Source of the DNA: DAOTXK01 sp034435395
Lineage (GTDB): Bacteria > Chloroflexota > Anaerolineae > Aggregatilineales > Ch27
Length of the DNA: 13,308 nucleotides
Direction: 5' to 3'
NCBI GenBank assembly: GCA_034435395.1
Contig: DAOTXK010000220.1
Span: forward strand, 1 to 13,308
Shown in pieces: positions 7,939-13,308 of this stretch. A model generated the notes under the pieces. That model worked only from the letters and a program-made list of their open reading frames with translations, was not told the DNA's origin and ran no database searches. Numbering within the stretch: position 1 is the stretch's first letter; each line of letters starts with the position of its first letter. The position numbers and the translations under genes were made by a program.

Positions 7939-8810
7939 TCAGGCGAACACGGCGAAAAATTGCTGGAAAAACCGCCCGCTGTCCACGGTCGCGGCGACCC
8001 GGTGCCGTCCCTCGCCCGGCTGCCAGTGGGTGAAGTCCTGCCGACGCTCGCTGGACAGCTCGACCGTGACCTGTCCCCGCTCGAAGGTGCACACCTGATC
8101 GTCGAAGATGGTGAGGGCGGCCAGTGGGTCGTGGAAGACGATCCGGTCGGCGTGCTCGAAATAGATGTCGGCGAAGTCGCGGACCGGGCGGAGCAGCGGC
8201 GCATCAAGACGCGCCCGCACGGCTGCCGCGTCCATCGCCACCTGCTGGGTGACTTCCAGCCCGACGGCCTGGATATCCACCGGACTTCGGAACACGATGG
8301 CGGCGGCGTGCGGGTCCAGCCTGATGTTCCATTCGGCCAGCGGGACATCCCCCAGCCGGTGGGCGTAATGGCCGCCCATGATCACCAGCCGTTTGAGCAG
8401 GGCCGGGACCTGGGGGTCCATGGCGAAGAGCAGGCCGATGTTGGTCAGCGGGCCGATGGCCAGCAGGGTGATCGCGCCGGGTGGTCGCGGATGGTCCGCC
8501 GCAGGAAACTCACCGCCTCGCCCGCCGGGAAGTCGGCCCGGTGGTCCCAGTTGGCGAGCGCCCTGGCCTGGGGGGCGGTCGGCTGCTGCTGGGGGAGCAG
8601 GAGGGGCCGCTCCACGCCGGGGTAAACGGGGACTTCCCGACCGGCGACCCGGCACAGCGCGTCGGCCATCATCGCCCGCCGGACGCTCTCGCCGGTGACG
8701 GTGGTCACGCCGAGCAGGCGGCAGTCCGGCTGGGCCAGCAGGTAGGCCAGGCACAGGGCGTCGTCGATATCGGAGCCGATGTCGGTATCCAGCAGGACTT
8801 GTTCAGTCAT
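7939..8810 (-). pseudogene. Nucleoside hydrolase (inosine/uridine-preferring type), frameshifted
   Basis: This is a member of the IUNH family, which hydrolyses the N-glycosidic bond of nucleosides. The first part (8810 down to about 8482) starts MTEQVLLDTDIGSDIDDALCL, the calcium-binding Asp-rich motif. It runs through GVTTVTGES and PVYPGVERPLL to RRTIRDHP. The family then continues in another frame: PGAITLLAIGPLTNIGLL, MGGHY, EWNIRLDPHAA and FHDPLAAL, to the stop at 7939. Joining the two needs one extra base near the GGG at 8479-8481 (CCC on the coding strand). The joined product would be about 290 residues, slightly short for a family of around 310. It is either a pseudogene or an intact gene with a sequence error. 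The start at 8808-8810 overlaps a 26-codon ORF. It is convergent with the kdu operon, so not part of it. Confidence 0.85.
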
Positions 8811-8883
8811 GTCGCACGTACCATTCCTTGATGCCAGGGCCGACCGTGCCCTGGGCGCGCAGGCACAGACGACCCGCCGCCAT
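8803..8883 (-). CDS. Possible 26-residue small protein between the FHA-LysM gene and the nucleoside hydrolase
   Basis: An ATG at 8881-8883 shares its A with the TGA of the FHA-LysM gene (TGATG). The frame runs 26 codons (beginning MAAGRLCLRAQGTVG, ending KEWYVRHD) to a TGA at 8803-8805. That stop lies inside the start of the nucleoside hydrolase, an 8-base overlap. It therefore fills the whole 72-base gap. I do not recognise the product. There is no Shine-Dalgarno sequence, so expression would depend on termination-reinitiation. It could equally be chance or the remnant of a larger gene. Confidence 0.25.
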   Translation of the reverse strand: MAAGRLCLRAQGTVGPGIKEWYVRHD

Positions 8884-10730
8884 CACGGGGCGGGCGGCAG
8901 CAGCAATGCCTGTCCCTCCCGCAAGTGATTGGGATCGGCCAGGCAGTTGACGGCGGCGATCGTGTCCACGGTGGTGCCGAGCGTCACCGCCAGCCGGTAG
9001 GCGGTATCCCCCCGGCGCACCAGGTGCGGCTCCCAGCCGGGCGGGACGACGGCGGCGCAGCCTTCCGGCCTGGGATCAACATAGGGCGGGGTGGGCGTGG
9101 CCGAGGGGGTGGGGCTGGGCGTCAGGGTAGGGGTGCTGGTGGCCGTGGGGGTCAGCGTGGGGACGGTGGGCGTCGGGGTGGGCGGCTGCCGGGTAGGCGG
9201 CGGGGCGGTGGCCGTCGCCGGGAGGGCGAAAACTGCCGATGGCGAGCCAGAGGGCGCGGCTGGCCCGGTGGGGAGGGCGGTGGCCGTCGGGGTGCCGGGG
9301 GGCGCGCCGGATAGCAGGCCGTGCCTGACCGCGTAGACTCCCGCCGCCAGCGTCAGCGCCAGGATCAGCAGCAGGGCCAGCGGCAGGATCGACAGGCGGG
9401 GGCGCACGCGCACCGTGCCCGGATAGTCGAGCGGCGCGCGGCTGCCCTGCACGGCGGACAGGGAGAAGGCATACCGGGCGGGCCGCAGCCAGGGTCGGCG
9501 GGCGACGGTGAAAATCACCGGGATTTTGACCATCTGTCCTGGCGGCAGGGTGGCCTGCGTCTGGGCCGGGATGACCTCCAGGCCCGGCGCGTCGGTGTGC
9601 CCGGCGATAAAAACCTCGGCAGCCGCCTGGGTGTGGTTGTGCAGGTACAGGCAGGTCTGCCGCGAGAAGTCCACATTGGCGGAAGCGAGGCGGCCCACCA
9701 GGTCCGGCGCGGGCTTGAAGTTGAGGCGCAGGGGGAGGACCAGGGAGAGCTCCGGGGCGGCGCGGTCGGTCAGGTGGACGGCCGCCTCCAGGTGGTCTAC
9801 AGGCACGGCGGGGGGCGTTTGCAGGATCAGGTCGAAGGCCCCGATCTCACCTGGCACCAGCGTCGGCGGTGCTTCCGGCAGGATCACCCATTCGCGGGGG
9901 AGGCCCGCCACGGACACGCGCAGTTGCAGGTCCTGGCTGTGGCCGTTGCGGGCGGAAATTGGCACCCGCACCCGCTCGCCAGCCACCAGGTTCACCGGGT
10001 TGATGGCGACCTGGGCGCTCAGCGGCCCGGCGGACAGCCAGTCTTTGGGCAGAGTCTTGGCGATCGGCGCGGCGGGGGCGGCTCCCCCGGCGGCGGGCGG
10101 GGCGGGCGGCGGGGGAAACGCGTCAGGCGTAAACGGCACGACCGGCGTGTCGGTGATGGCGCGGGGCGGCGCGGGCGGGCTTACCGCTTCGGACGGGGCA
10201 GACGGCGCGTCGACGGCCTCGGCCACCCGCTCCCCGACTTCGTCGTCCTCGTCCGACCAGAACGGCCTGGCCGGGGCGGGCGGCGGGCCGGTGGCTGGCT
10301 CATCGCCTGCCAGCATGGACTGGAAGGGGTCGACCGGCTCGCTTTCCTGGGTGATCACCGACGGGCGCACGTATTCCCGCTGGCCGTCCGCGTCCTCGAC
10401 CACCAGCGTGACCAGTTGGAGATCGTAATCGCCCAGCTGCACCAGTGCGCCGGGCTTCCAATGGGCGCACTTAAAGGGGGCGATGGGGTCGCCGTCCAGG
10501 GTGAGGGTGCCCGGCAGGCCCAGGTTGGTGATCATCACCTGCCCGGTGGTGGTCAGGAACAGGCGGGCGTGCACGGGCGACACCGCCGGGCTGTCCAGGC
10601 GCAGGTCAGCGCCGGAGCCGCTGCCGATGAGAAACGGTCGGTAGCCCAGCCGCGCCCGGCGCGCGCTGCCGTCCTCCTGGCCGCGCCGGGTGGCGATGAT
10701 CTGGTAGGCGAGATGCTGATCCTGGCTCAT
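8883..10730 (-). CDS. FHA-domain membrane protein with Ig-like modules and an extracytoplasmic LysM
   Basis: This 615-residue protein has an N-terminal FHA-like domain (about 30-107) in which key residues are lost: IGS instead of GR (36-37), SPVH instead of SRxH (51-54), and NLGLPGT (69-75) instead of the usual S.NGT. A disordered, acidic then Pro/Ala-rich linker follows (about 125-235), with two Ig-like beta-sandwich modules (about 237-340 and 342-445). One TM helix (about 446-468) is followed by a Thr/Pro stalk (about 478-550) and a C-terminal LysM (about 568-612). Cys558 and Cys596 could form a disulfide bond. Arginines before the TM place the N-terminus in the cytoplasm and the LysM outside. 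LysM domains bind N-acetylglucosamine-containing glycans such as peptidoglycan. The gene lies 12 bases after the kinase gene, with no good RBS, so coupled translation is likely. Role inferred: partner or cell-wall sensor for the kinase. Confidence 0.85.
   Translation of the reverse strand: MSQDQHLAYQIIATRRGQEDGSARRARLGYRPFLIGSGSGADLRLDSPAVSPVHARLFLTTTGQVMITNLGLPGTLTLDGDPIAPFKCAHWKPGALVQLGDYDLQLVTLVVEDADGQREYVRPSVITQESEPVDPFQSMLAGDEPATGPPPAPARPFWSDEDDEVGERVAEAVDAPSAPSEAVSPPAPPRAITDTPVVPFTPDAFPPPPAPPAAGGAAPAAPIAKTLPKDWLSAGPLSAQVAINPVNLVAGERVRVPISARNGHSQDLQLRVSVAGLPREWVILPEAPPTLVPGEIGAFDLILQTPPAVPVDHLEAAVHLTDRAAPELSLVLPLRLNFKPAPDLVGRLASANVDFSRQTCLYLHNHTQAAAEVFIAGHTDAPGLEVIPAQTQATLPPGQMVKIPVIFTVARRPWLRPARYAFSLSAVQGSRAPLDYPGTVRVRPRLSILPLALLLILALTLAAGVYAVRHGLLSGAPPGTPTATALPTGPAAPSGSPSAVFALPATATAPPPTRQPPTPTPTVPTLTPTATSTPTLTPSPTPSATPTPPYVDPRPEGCAAVVPPGWEPHLVRRGDTAYRLAVTLGTTVDTIAAVNCLADPNHLREGQALLLPPAP
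9084..9215 (-). repeat. Low-complexity Thr/Pro-coding tract (extracytoplasmic stalk)
   Basis: About 44 codons (residues 506-549 of the FHA-LysM protein) encode mainly alternating Thr, Pro and Ser (TPTPTVPTLTPTATSTPT and similar). On the plus strand this appears as a G-rich tract of GTGGG/GGTGG units. Such stalks typically hold a domain away from the membrane and may be glycosylated. Slippage between near-identical units could change its length between strains. Confidence 0.75.
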
Positions 10731-10742
10731 GGGCGTCGGATT

Positions 10743-12908
10743 CTAACCGGTCACGATCTGGATGAGGTATTCGATGACCGCCCGGACCTCAGCGAGTTGC
10801 TGCGGGAGGGGGACGCCAAAGATGAACTGCCGGGCGATGATAATCACCAGCAAGGCCCATACGACCAGCAGACCAGCCGGAACCCGTTCCCGGCGCTGAA
10901 ACACGTAACTGCCGTGGGCGCGGTTAACCACGCCGGAGGCGGCGTGCACGGTCACGGCGTAAACCAGGCGTCCCCGCCTGACCGCGCCGCGCGCCGGCTT
11001 GAACCGCAGGCGGACGGTCCGTTCCGCTGCCGGGTCCACCTGAACCTGGGGCGCTTCCGGCGTGATGTGGAGCGTGTCCGGCGCTTCGATTTCGATGGCG
11101 AAGGTCTCCGGCTGGTTGCCGCTGTTGGTGATGACGAGGTCCGCCCGGCGGCGGCGGTTGTGGGAGACTTCGTTGGGGCGCAGCGCGATCACAAACCGGG
11201 TGATGGGCACGATCCGCACCTTCAAAATCTGGATGGCGCTGCGGATGCCGGGCCGGTCGGCCACGATCTCCAGGGCGATTTCGTAGGTATGGCCGCCGAT
11301 GGTCCCGGTGCTGGGCGCGCTCACCACCAGATCAAAGACATAGGTGTCGCCCGCCGGGATGACGTGCCCCGCCGGCAGAGTGTACCAGCGCTCGTCCAGG
11401 CCGGGGCCGGGTTTGGCGCGCAGTTCATAACGGGCCAGCGGCGTGTTTTCCGGGCTGACCTGAACCTGAATGTACTGCTGTTTGCCCGGCTCCAGGTACA
11501 CGATGTCGGGCGACAGGGTGACGCGCATGGTCGGCCTGGCCCGCTGCTTTTGCAGTTCATCCAGCAGCACCATGACCTGATCGGTGGTGTACACGAAGGG
11601 GTCGGAGGGCGCTTCGTCGCCCGGCACCCCCTCGATTTGCAGCAGGTATCCCTGGATCTGGAGATATTGGGTGTTTTTCCAGGGGACGCGCTCCCCCGGC
11701 GGGAGGCGGACGCCGTCCAGATACGTCCCGTTGGTGCTCTGCAGGTTGGTGACGAACAGGTTGCCATTGCTGTCACAGTCGATGCGGGCGTGCTGCCGCG
11801 AGATGGAGGGATGGTTGAGGTGCAGGTCGACCATCCGGTCCCGCCCGACGGTGATCGAGCGCTCCCGAAAGTTCACCATCTCCCGCCCGCCATCCGGCCC
11901 CATGACCAGCAGGCCGAAGGCGGTCGCCTCCTCTTCAACGGGGAACTGGGCGCTGGTCGCCTCCATCACCCCGGCGTTTTCCAGGGCGATGGCCCCCAGC
12001 GCCTCACCCGGCACGCGGTCCGGCAACGGCGGCAGACTCATCAGGGGGCCGAGCCGCACCTCACGCAGGGCGCTCCCCATTTCGGTGGCGGACTGGAAGC
12101 GCTCCTCCGGCGATTTGGCCAGGGCCTTCATGATGATGACGTCCAGCGCGGGCGGCAGGCTGGGGATGGACGACGAGGGCAGGGGCACCGGGCTGTAGGC
12201 ATGATGATTGAGGATTTCCAGCAGTTCCGAGGAGCGGAACGGCACCTCCCCCACGATCAGCTCGTAAAGGACGATGCCCAGCGAGTAGATATCCGACCGG
12301 TGGTCGGGCTTGTTGTCGCCAAAGCCGAAATGCTCCGGGGACATGTACATCGGGGTGCCAAGGATGTTGGTGGACATCAGGCCGCCGGGGTTGACGATGC
12401 GGGCGATGCCGAAATCGGTGAGCAGGGGACGGGCTTCCTGGCCGGCGGCGATGGGGTCCAGCAGGATATTGGCCGGTTTCAGGTCGAGGTGCAAGACATC
12501 CTGGCCGTGGACATACCCCAGGGCAAAGGCCAGTTGTTCGACGATGTCGATGGCGGTCTTCAGTTCCAGCGGTTTCTGGAGGCGCTGGAGGGCGCTGAGC
12601 AGGCTGCCGCCCCGCACCAGTTCCATGACGATCAGCTGGTAGTGGTCGAAGCGATAGGTATCGTAGATGTCCACCACGTTGGGATGTTGCAGGCGGGCCA
12701 GCACCTCAACTTCGCGCTCGACGCTCCTGATCTCGTCGGGGTTTTCCACCTTGATGTACTTGACAGCGACCAGGCGATCCTTGATGCGGGGATGGCGAGC
12801 CAGGTAAACCAGCCCATAGGTCCCCTCGCCCAGCCGCTTGATGAAGTGGTAGCCCTCGATAGTCCGATTGATGAGCGGATCGGTGCCTGTCAGTTCAGAA
12901 ACCGTCAC
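10743..12908 (-). CDS. Membrane-anchored Ser/Thr protein kinase with FHA and Ig-like domains
   Basis: This is a 721-residue Hanks-type kinase. The kinase domain (about 19-285) has glycine loop GEGTYGLV (27-34), Lys50, alpha-C Glu66, catalytic loop HLDLKPAN (140-147: Asp142, Lys144, Asn147), DFG Asp165, and activation segment STNILGTPMYMSPEH with candidate phospho-acceptors. Leu141 replaces the usual Arg, so it is a non-RD kinase. A canonical FHA follows (about 333-421) with GRD (355-357), SRQH (370-373) and TNGT (392-395). Next come two Ig-like beta modules (about 460-565 and 567-665), a TM helix (about 677-692) and a 29-residue tail. GTG at 12908 is the start, with GGGAGGAG 9 bases upstream. 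Arginines before the TM put kinase and FHA in the cytoplasm. Probable role: phosphorylate itself or partners and bind the phosphothreonine. Substrates are unknown. Confidence 0.95.
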   Translation of the reverse strand: MTVSELTGTDPLINRTIEGYHFIKRLGEGTYGLVYLARHPRIKDRLVAVKYIKVENPDEIRSVEREVEVLARLQHPNVVDIYDTYRFDHYQLIVMELVRGGSLLSALQRLQKPLELKTAIDIVEQLAFALGYVHGQDVLHLDLKPANILLDPIAAGQEARPLLTDFGIARIVNPGGLMSTNILGTPMYMSPEHFGFGDNKPDHRSDIYSLGIVLYELIVGEVPFRSSELLEILNHHAYSPVPLPSSSIPSLPPALDVIIMKALAKSPEERFQSATEMGSALREVRLGPLMSLPPLPDRVPGEALGAIALENAGVMEATSAQFPVEEEATAFGLLVMGPDGGREMVNFRERSITVGRDRMVDLHLNHPSISRQHARIDCDSNGNLFVTNLQSTNGTYLDGVRLPPGERVPWKNTQYLQIQGYLLQIEGVPGDEAPSDPFVYTTDQVMVLLDELQKQRARPTMRVTLSPDIVYLEPGKQQYIQVQVSPENTPLARYELRAKPGPGLDERWYTLPAGHVIPAGDTYVFDLVVSAPSTGTIGGHTYEIALEIVADRPGIRSAIQILKVRIVPITRFVIALRPNEVSHNRRRRADLVITNSGNQPETFAIEIEAPDTLHITPEAPQVQVDPAAERTVRLRFKPARGAVRRGRLVYAVTVHAASGVVNRAHGSYVFQRRERVPAGLLVVWALLVIIIARQFIFGVPLPQQLAEVRAVIEYLIQIVTG

Positions 12909-12917
12909 AACGCCATG

Positions 12918-12925
12918 CTCCTCCC
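12918..12925 (-). promoter_or_regulatory. Shine-Dalgarno of the kinase gene
   Basis: On the minus strand this reads GGGAGGAG, 9 bases from the GTG start at 12908. An ATG between the two (12914-12916) is out of frame and ends after three codons at a TGA that overlaps the GTG, so the GTG is preferred. Confidence 0.65.
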
Positions 12926-12935
12926 AAACCCTGTC

Positions 12936-12959
12936 TTATTGTATACCGGTGGTCAATAA
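12936..12959. promoter_or_regulatory. 24-bp imperfect dyad upstream of the kinase, candidate operator
   Basis: The arms TTATTG (12936-12941) and CAATAA (12954-12959) flank a central ACCGGT (12945-12950). Arms and core are all symmetric about 12947.5, so 18 of 24 positions obey the dyad. It lies 27 bases before the kinase GTG and just upstream of its Shine-Dalgarno. This size and symmetry fit a dimeric repressor or activator site. No regulator gene is in the window, so the binding protein is unknown. It also overlaps the only plausible -10 on that strand. Confidence 0.4.
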
Positions 12960-13154
12960 TCTGAAACTTCAGGCGTCCAGGCCGGGCACAGCCCTTCGGG
13001 GGGAGGAGGGGAGAGTTCAGCCACCAGGAGCGCCGGCCGTGCAGGGGTTCTGGCGGAGCGCCTGCGCCTCTTTATGGTTAGAGTTTACGCAGTTGGGTTG
13101 TGGGGGGATCACTTTTCGGCGGGAAAGGCCCTTCATGTGGTGTATAGAGGGGTG

Positions 13155-13176
13155 GCGTCGCCATGCATGGCGACGC
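13155..13176. repeat. 22-bp perfect palindrome, possible REP/MITE-like or hairpin element
   Basis: The arms GCGTCGCC and GGCGACGC flank ATGCAT, giving a perfect 22-bp palindrome centred at 13165.5. As RNA it would make an 8-bp GC stem with a 6-base loop. The following bases (TCTGGAGTTTGGCTTATTTTG) have no immediate T-run, so it is a poor intrinsic terminator. Short GC palindromes of this kind are often dispersed repeats in Chloroflexota and cyanobacteria. Only one copy is visible here. Confidence 0.5.
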
Positions 13177-13202
13177 TCTGGAGTTTGGCTTATTTTGCAG
13201 AC

Positions 13203-13258
13203 GGGATAGCATTCGGTGTAGCTTAAGGTTTCAGACCGAGCGAACCGAGTGCCATCCC
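13203..13258 (+). promoter_or_regulatory. Imperfect inverted repeat ending at the start codon of the last ORF
   Basis: GGGATAGCATTCGGT (13203-13217) pairs with ACCGAGTGCCATCCC (13244-13258), with one A-C mismatch, one G-U pair and a 26-base loop. ACCGAG also occurs at 13235-13240, so TCGGT could pair with either copy. The right arm touches the ATG at 13259 and would cover the ribosome binding region. It could be a leader hairpin that limits translation, or a repeat at the end of a mobile element. Confidence 0.35.
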
Positions 13259-13308
13259 ATGACTACTATCACACAAAATCCCGAATTACTCAACAACCTA
13301 GTGAAGCT
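13259..13308 (+). CDS. Start of an unidentified CDS running off the window (first 16 codons)
   Basis: An ATG opens a frame MTTITQNPELLNNLVK that is still open at the window end. Base composition is much more AT-rich than the other genes (codons ACT, ACA, CAA, AAT, TTA), which hints at recent transfer or a mobile gene. No Shine-Dalgarno sequence is seen, and the stem-loop arm abuts the start. Sixteen residues are too few to identify the product. A transposase is one possibility given the adjacent inverted repeat, but nothing proves it. Confidence 0.35.
   Translation, partial: MTTITQNPELLNNLVK

Larger units (their letters stand above)
12909..13258. other. 350-base gene-free region between the kinase and a rightward partial ORF
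   Basis: This stretch separates the divergent starts of the kinase (left) and the partial ORF (right). It should carry both promoters, but I see no convincing -35/-10 pair on either strand. TACAAT on the minus strand at about 12939-12944 is a possible -10 with a poor -35. It holds three dyad structures, listed separately, a short CTGAA-AC-TTCAG dyad at 12961-12972 and GC-rich mini-hairpins at 12980-13070. The stretch from about 13070 is less GC-rich than the genes around it. No protein with recognisable features is encoded. Confidence 0.6.

Noticed and set aside
8481..8831. A 116-codon plus-strand frame opposite the nucleoside hydrolase start
   Set aside because: It is a shadow of the conserved DTDIGSDIDDALCL region, and its own product has no domain or RBS.
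9321..12959. A 1212-codon open frame on the plus strand opposite the kinase and FHA-LysM genes
   Set aside because: It is antisense to two genes with full domain signatures, its product is rich in Gly/Arg/Gln/His with no recognisable domain, and long stop-free shadows are expected in GC-rich coding DNA.
12868..13209. A 113-codon plus-strand frame across the kinase start and the intergenic region
   Set aside because: It overlaps the kinase gene, runs through the dyads, and has low-complexity residues and no RBS or recognisable motif.

Overview
The window reads as high-GC chromosomal DNA, most likely from a member of the Chloroflexota (Anaerolineae-like). This is an inference. It rests on the GC-rich codon use, on a Pro/Thr-rich 'TPTP' stalk leading to a C-terminal LysM, on FHA/Ser-Thr-kinase proteins with Ig-like modules, and on an Opp-type transporter paired with plant-polysaccharide enzymes. 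No rRNA, tRNA or CRISPR array is visible.

Region A (1-7878, plus strand) is a tight, apparently single operon for taking up and breaking down pectin-type oligosaccharides. In order it holds the 3' part of an Opp/Dpp-type inner-membrane permease, two Opp-type ATPases (D- and F-like), a heparinase II/III-like lyase, oligogalacturonate lyase (ogl, PL22), kduI and kduD. The enzymes lack signal peptides, so the model is import of unsaturated or short galacturonides by the ABC transporter followed by cytoplasmic processing. The lyases would yield 4-deoxy-5-keto uronate (DKI), KduI isomerises it to DKII, and KduD reduces it to 2-keto-3-deoxygluconate. The rest of the transporter (binding protein, other permease) should lie upstream of the window. 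KDG kinase and aldolase are not in the window.

Region B (7939-8810, minus strand) is an inosine/uridine-preferring nucleoside hydrolase-like gene that converges on kduD. It is readable only by joining two frames, so it is a frameshifted pseudogene or carries a one-base sequence error near 8479-8481.

Region C (8803-12908, minus strand) is a two-gene signalling unit. It has a membrane-anchored Ser/Thr kinase (kinase, canonical FHA, two Ig-like modules, TM) followed 12 bases later by a companion protein (degenerate FHA, Pro-rich linker, two Ig-like modules, TM, Thr/Pro stalk, extracytoplasmic LysM). A 26-codon ORF is tiled between the companion and the nucleoside hydrolase with stop/start overlaps on both sides.

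Region D (12909-13308) is a 350-base gene-free stretch. It contains a 24-bp imperfect dyad just upstream of the kinase, a 22-bp perfect palindrome, and a long imperfect stem-loop that ends exactly at the ATG of an AT-rich ORF running off the window.
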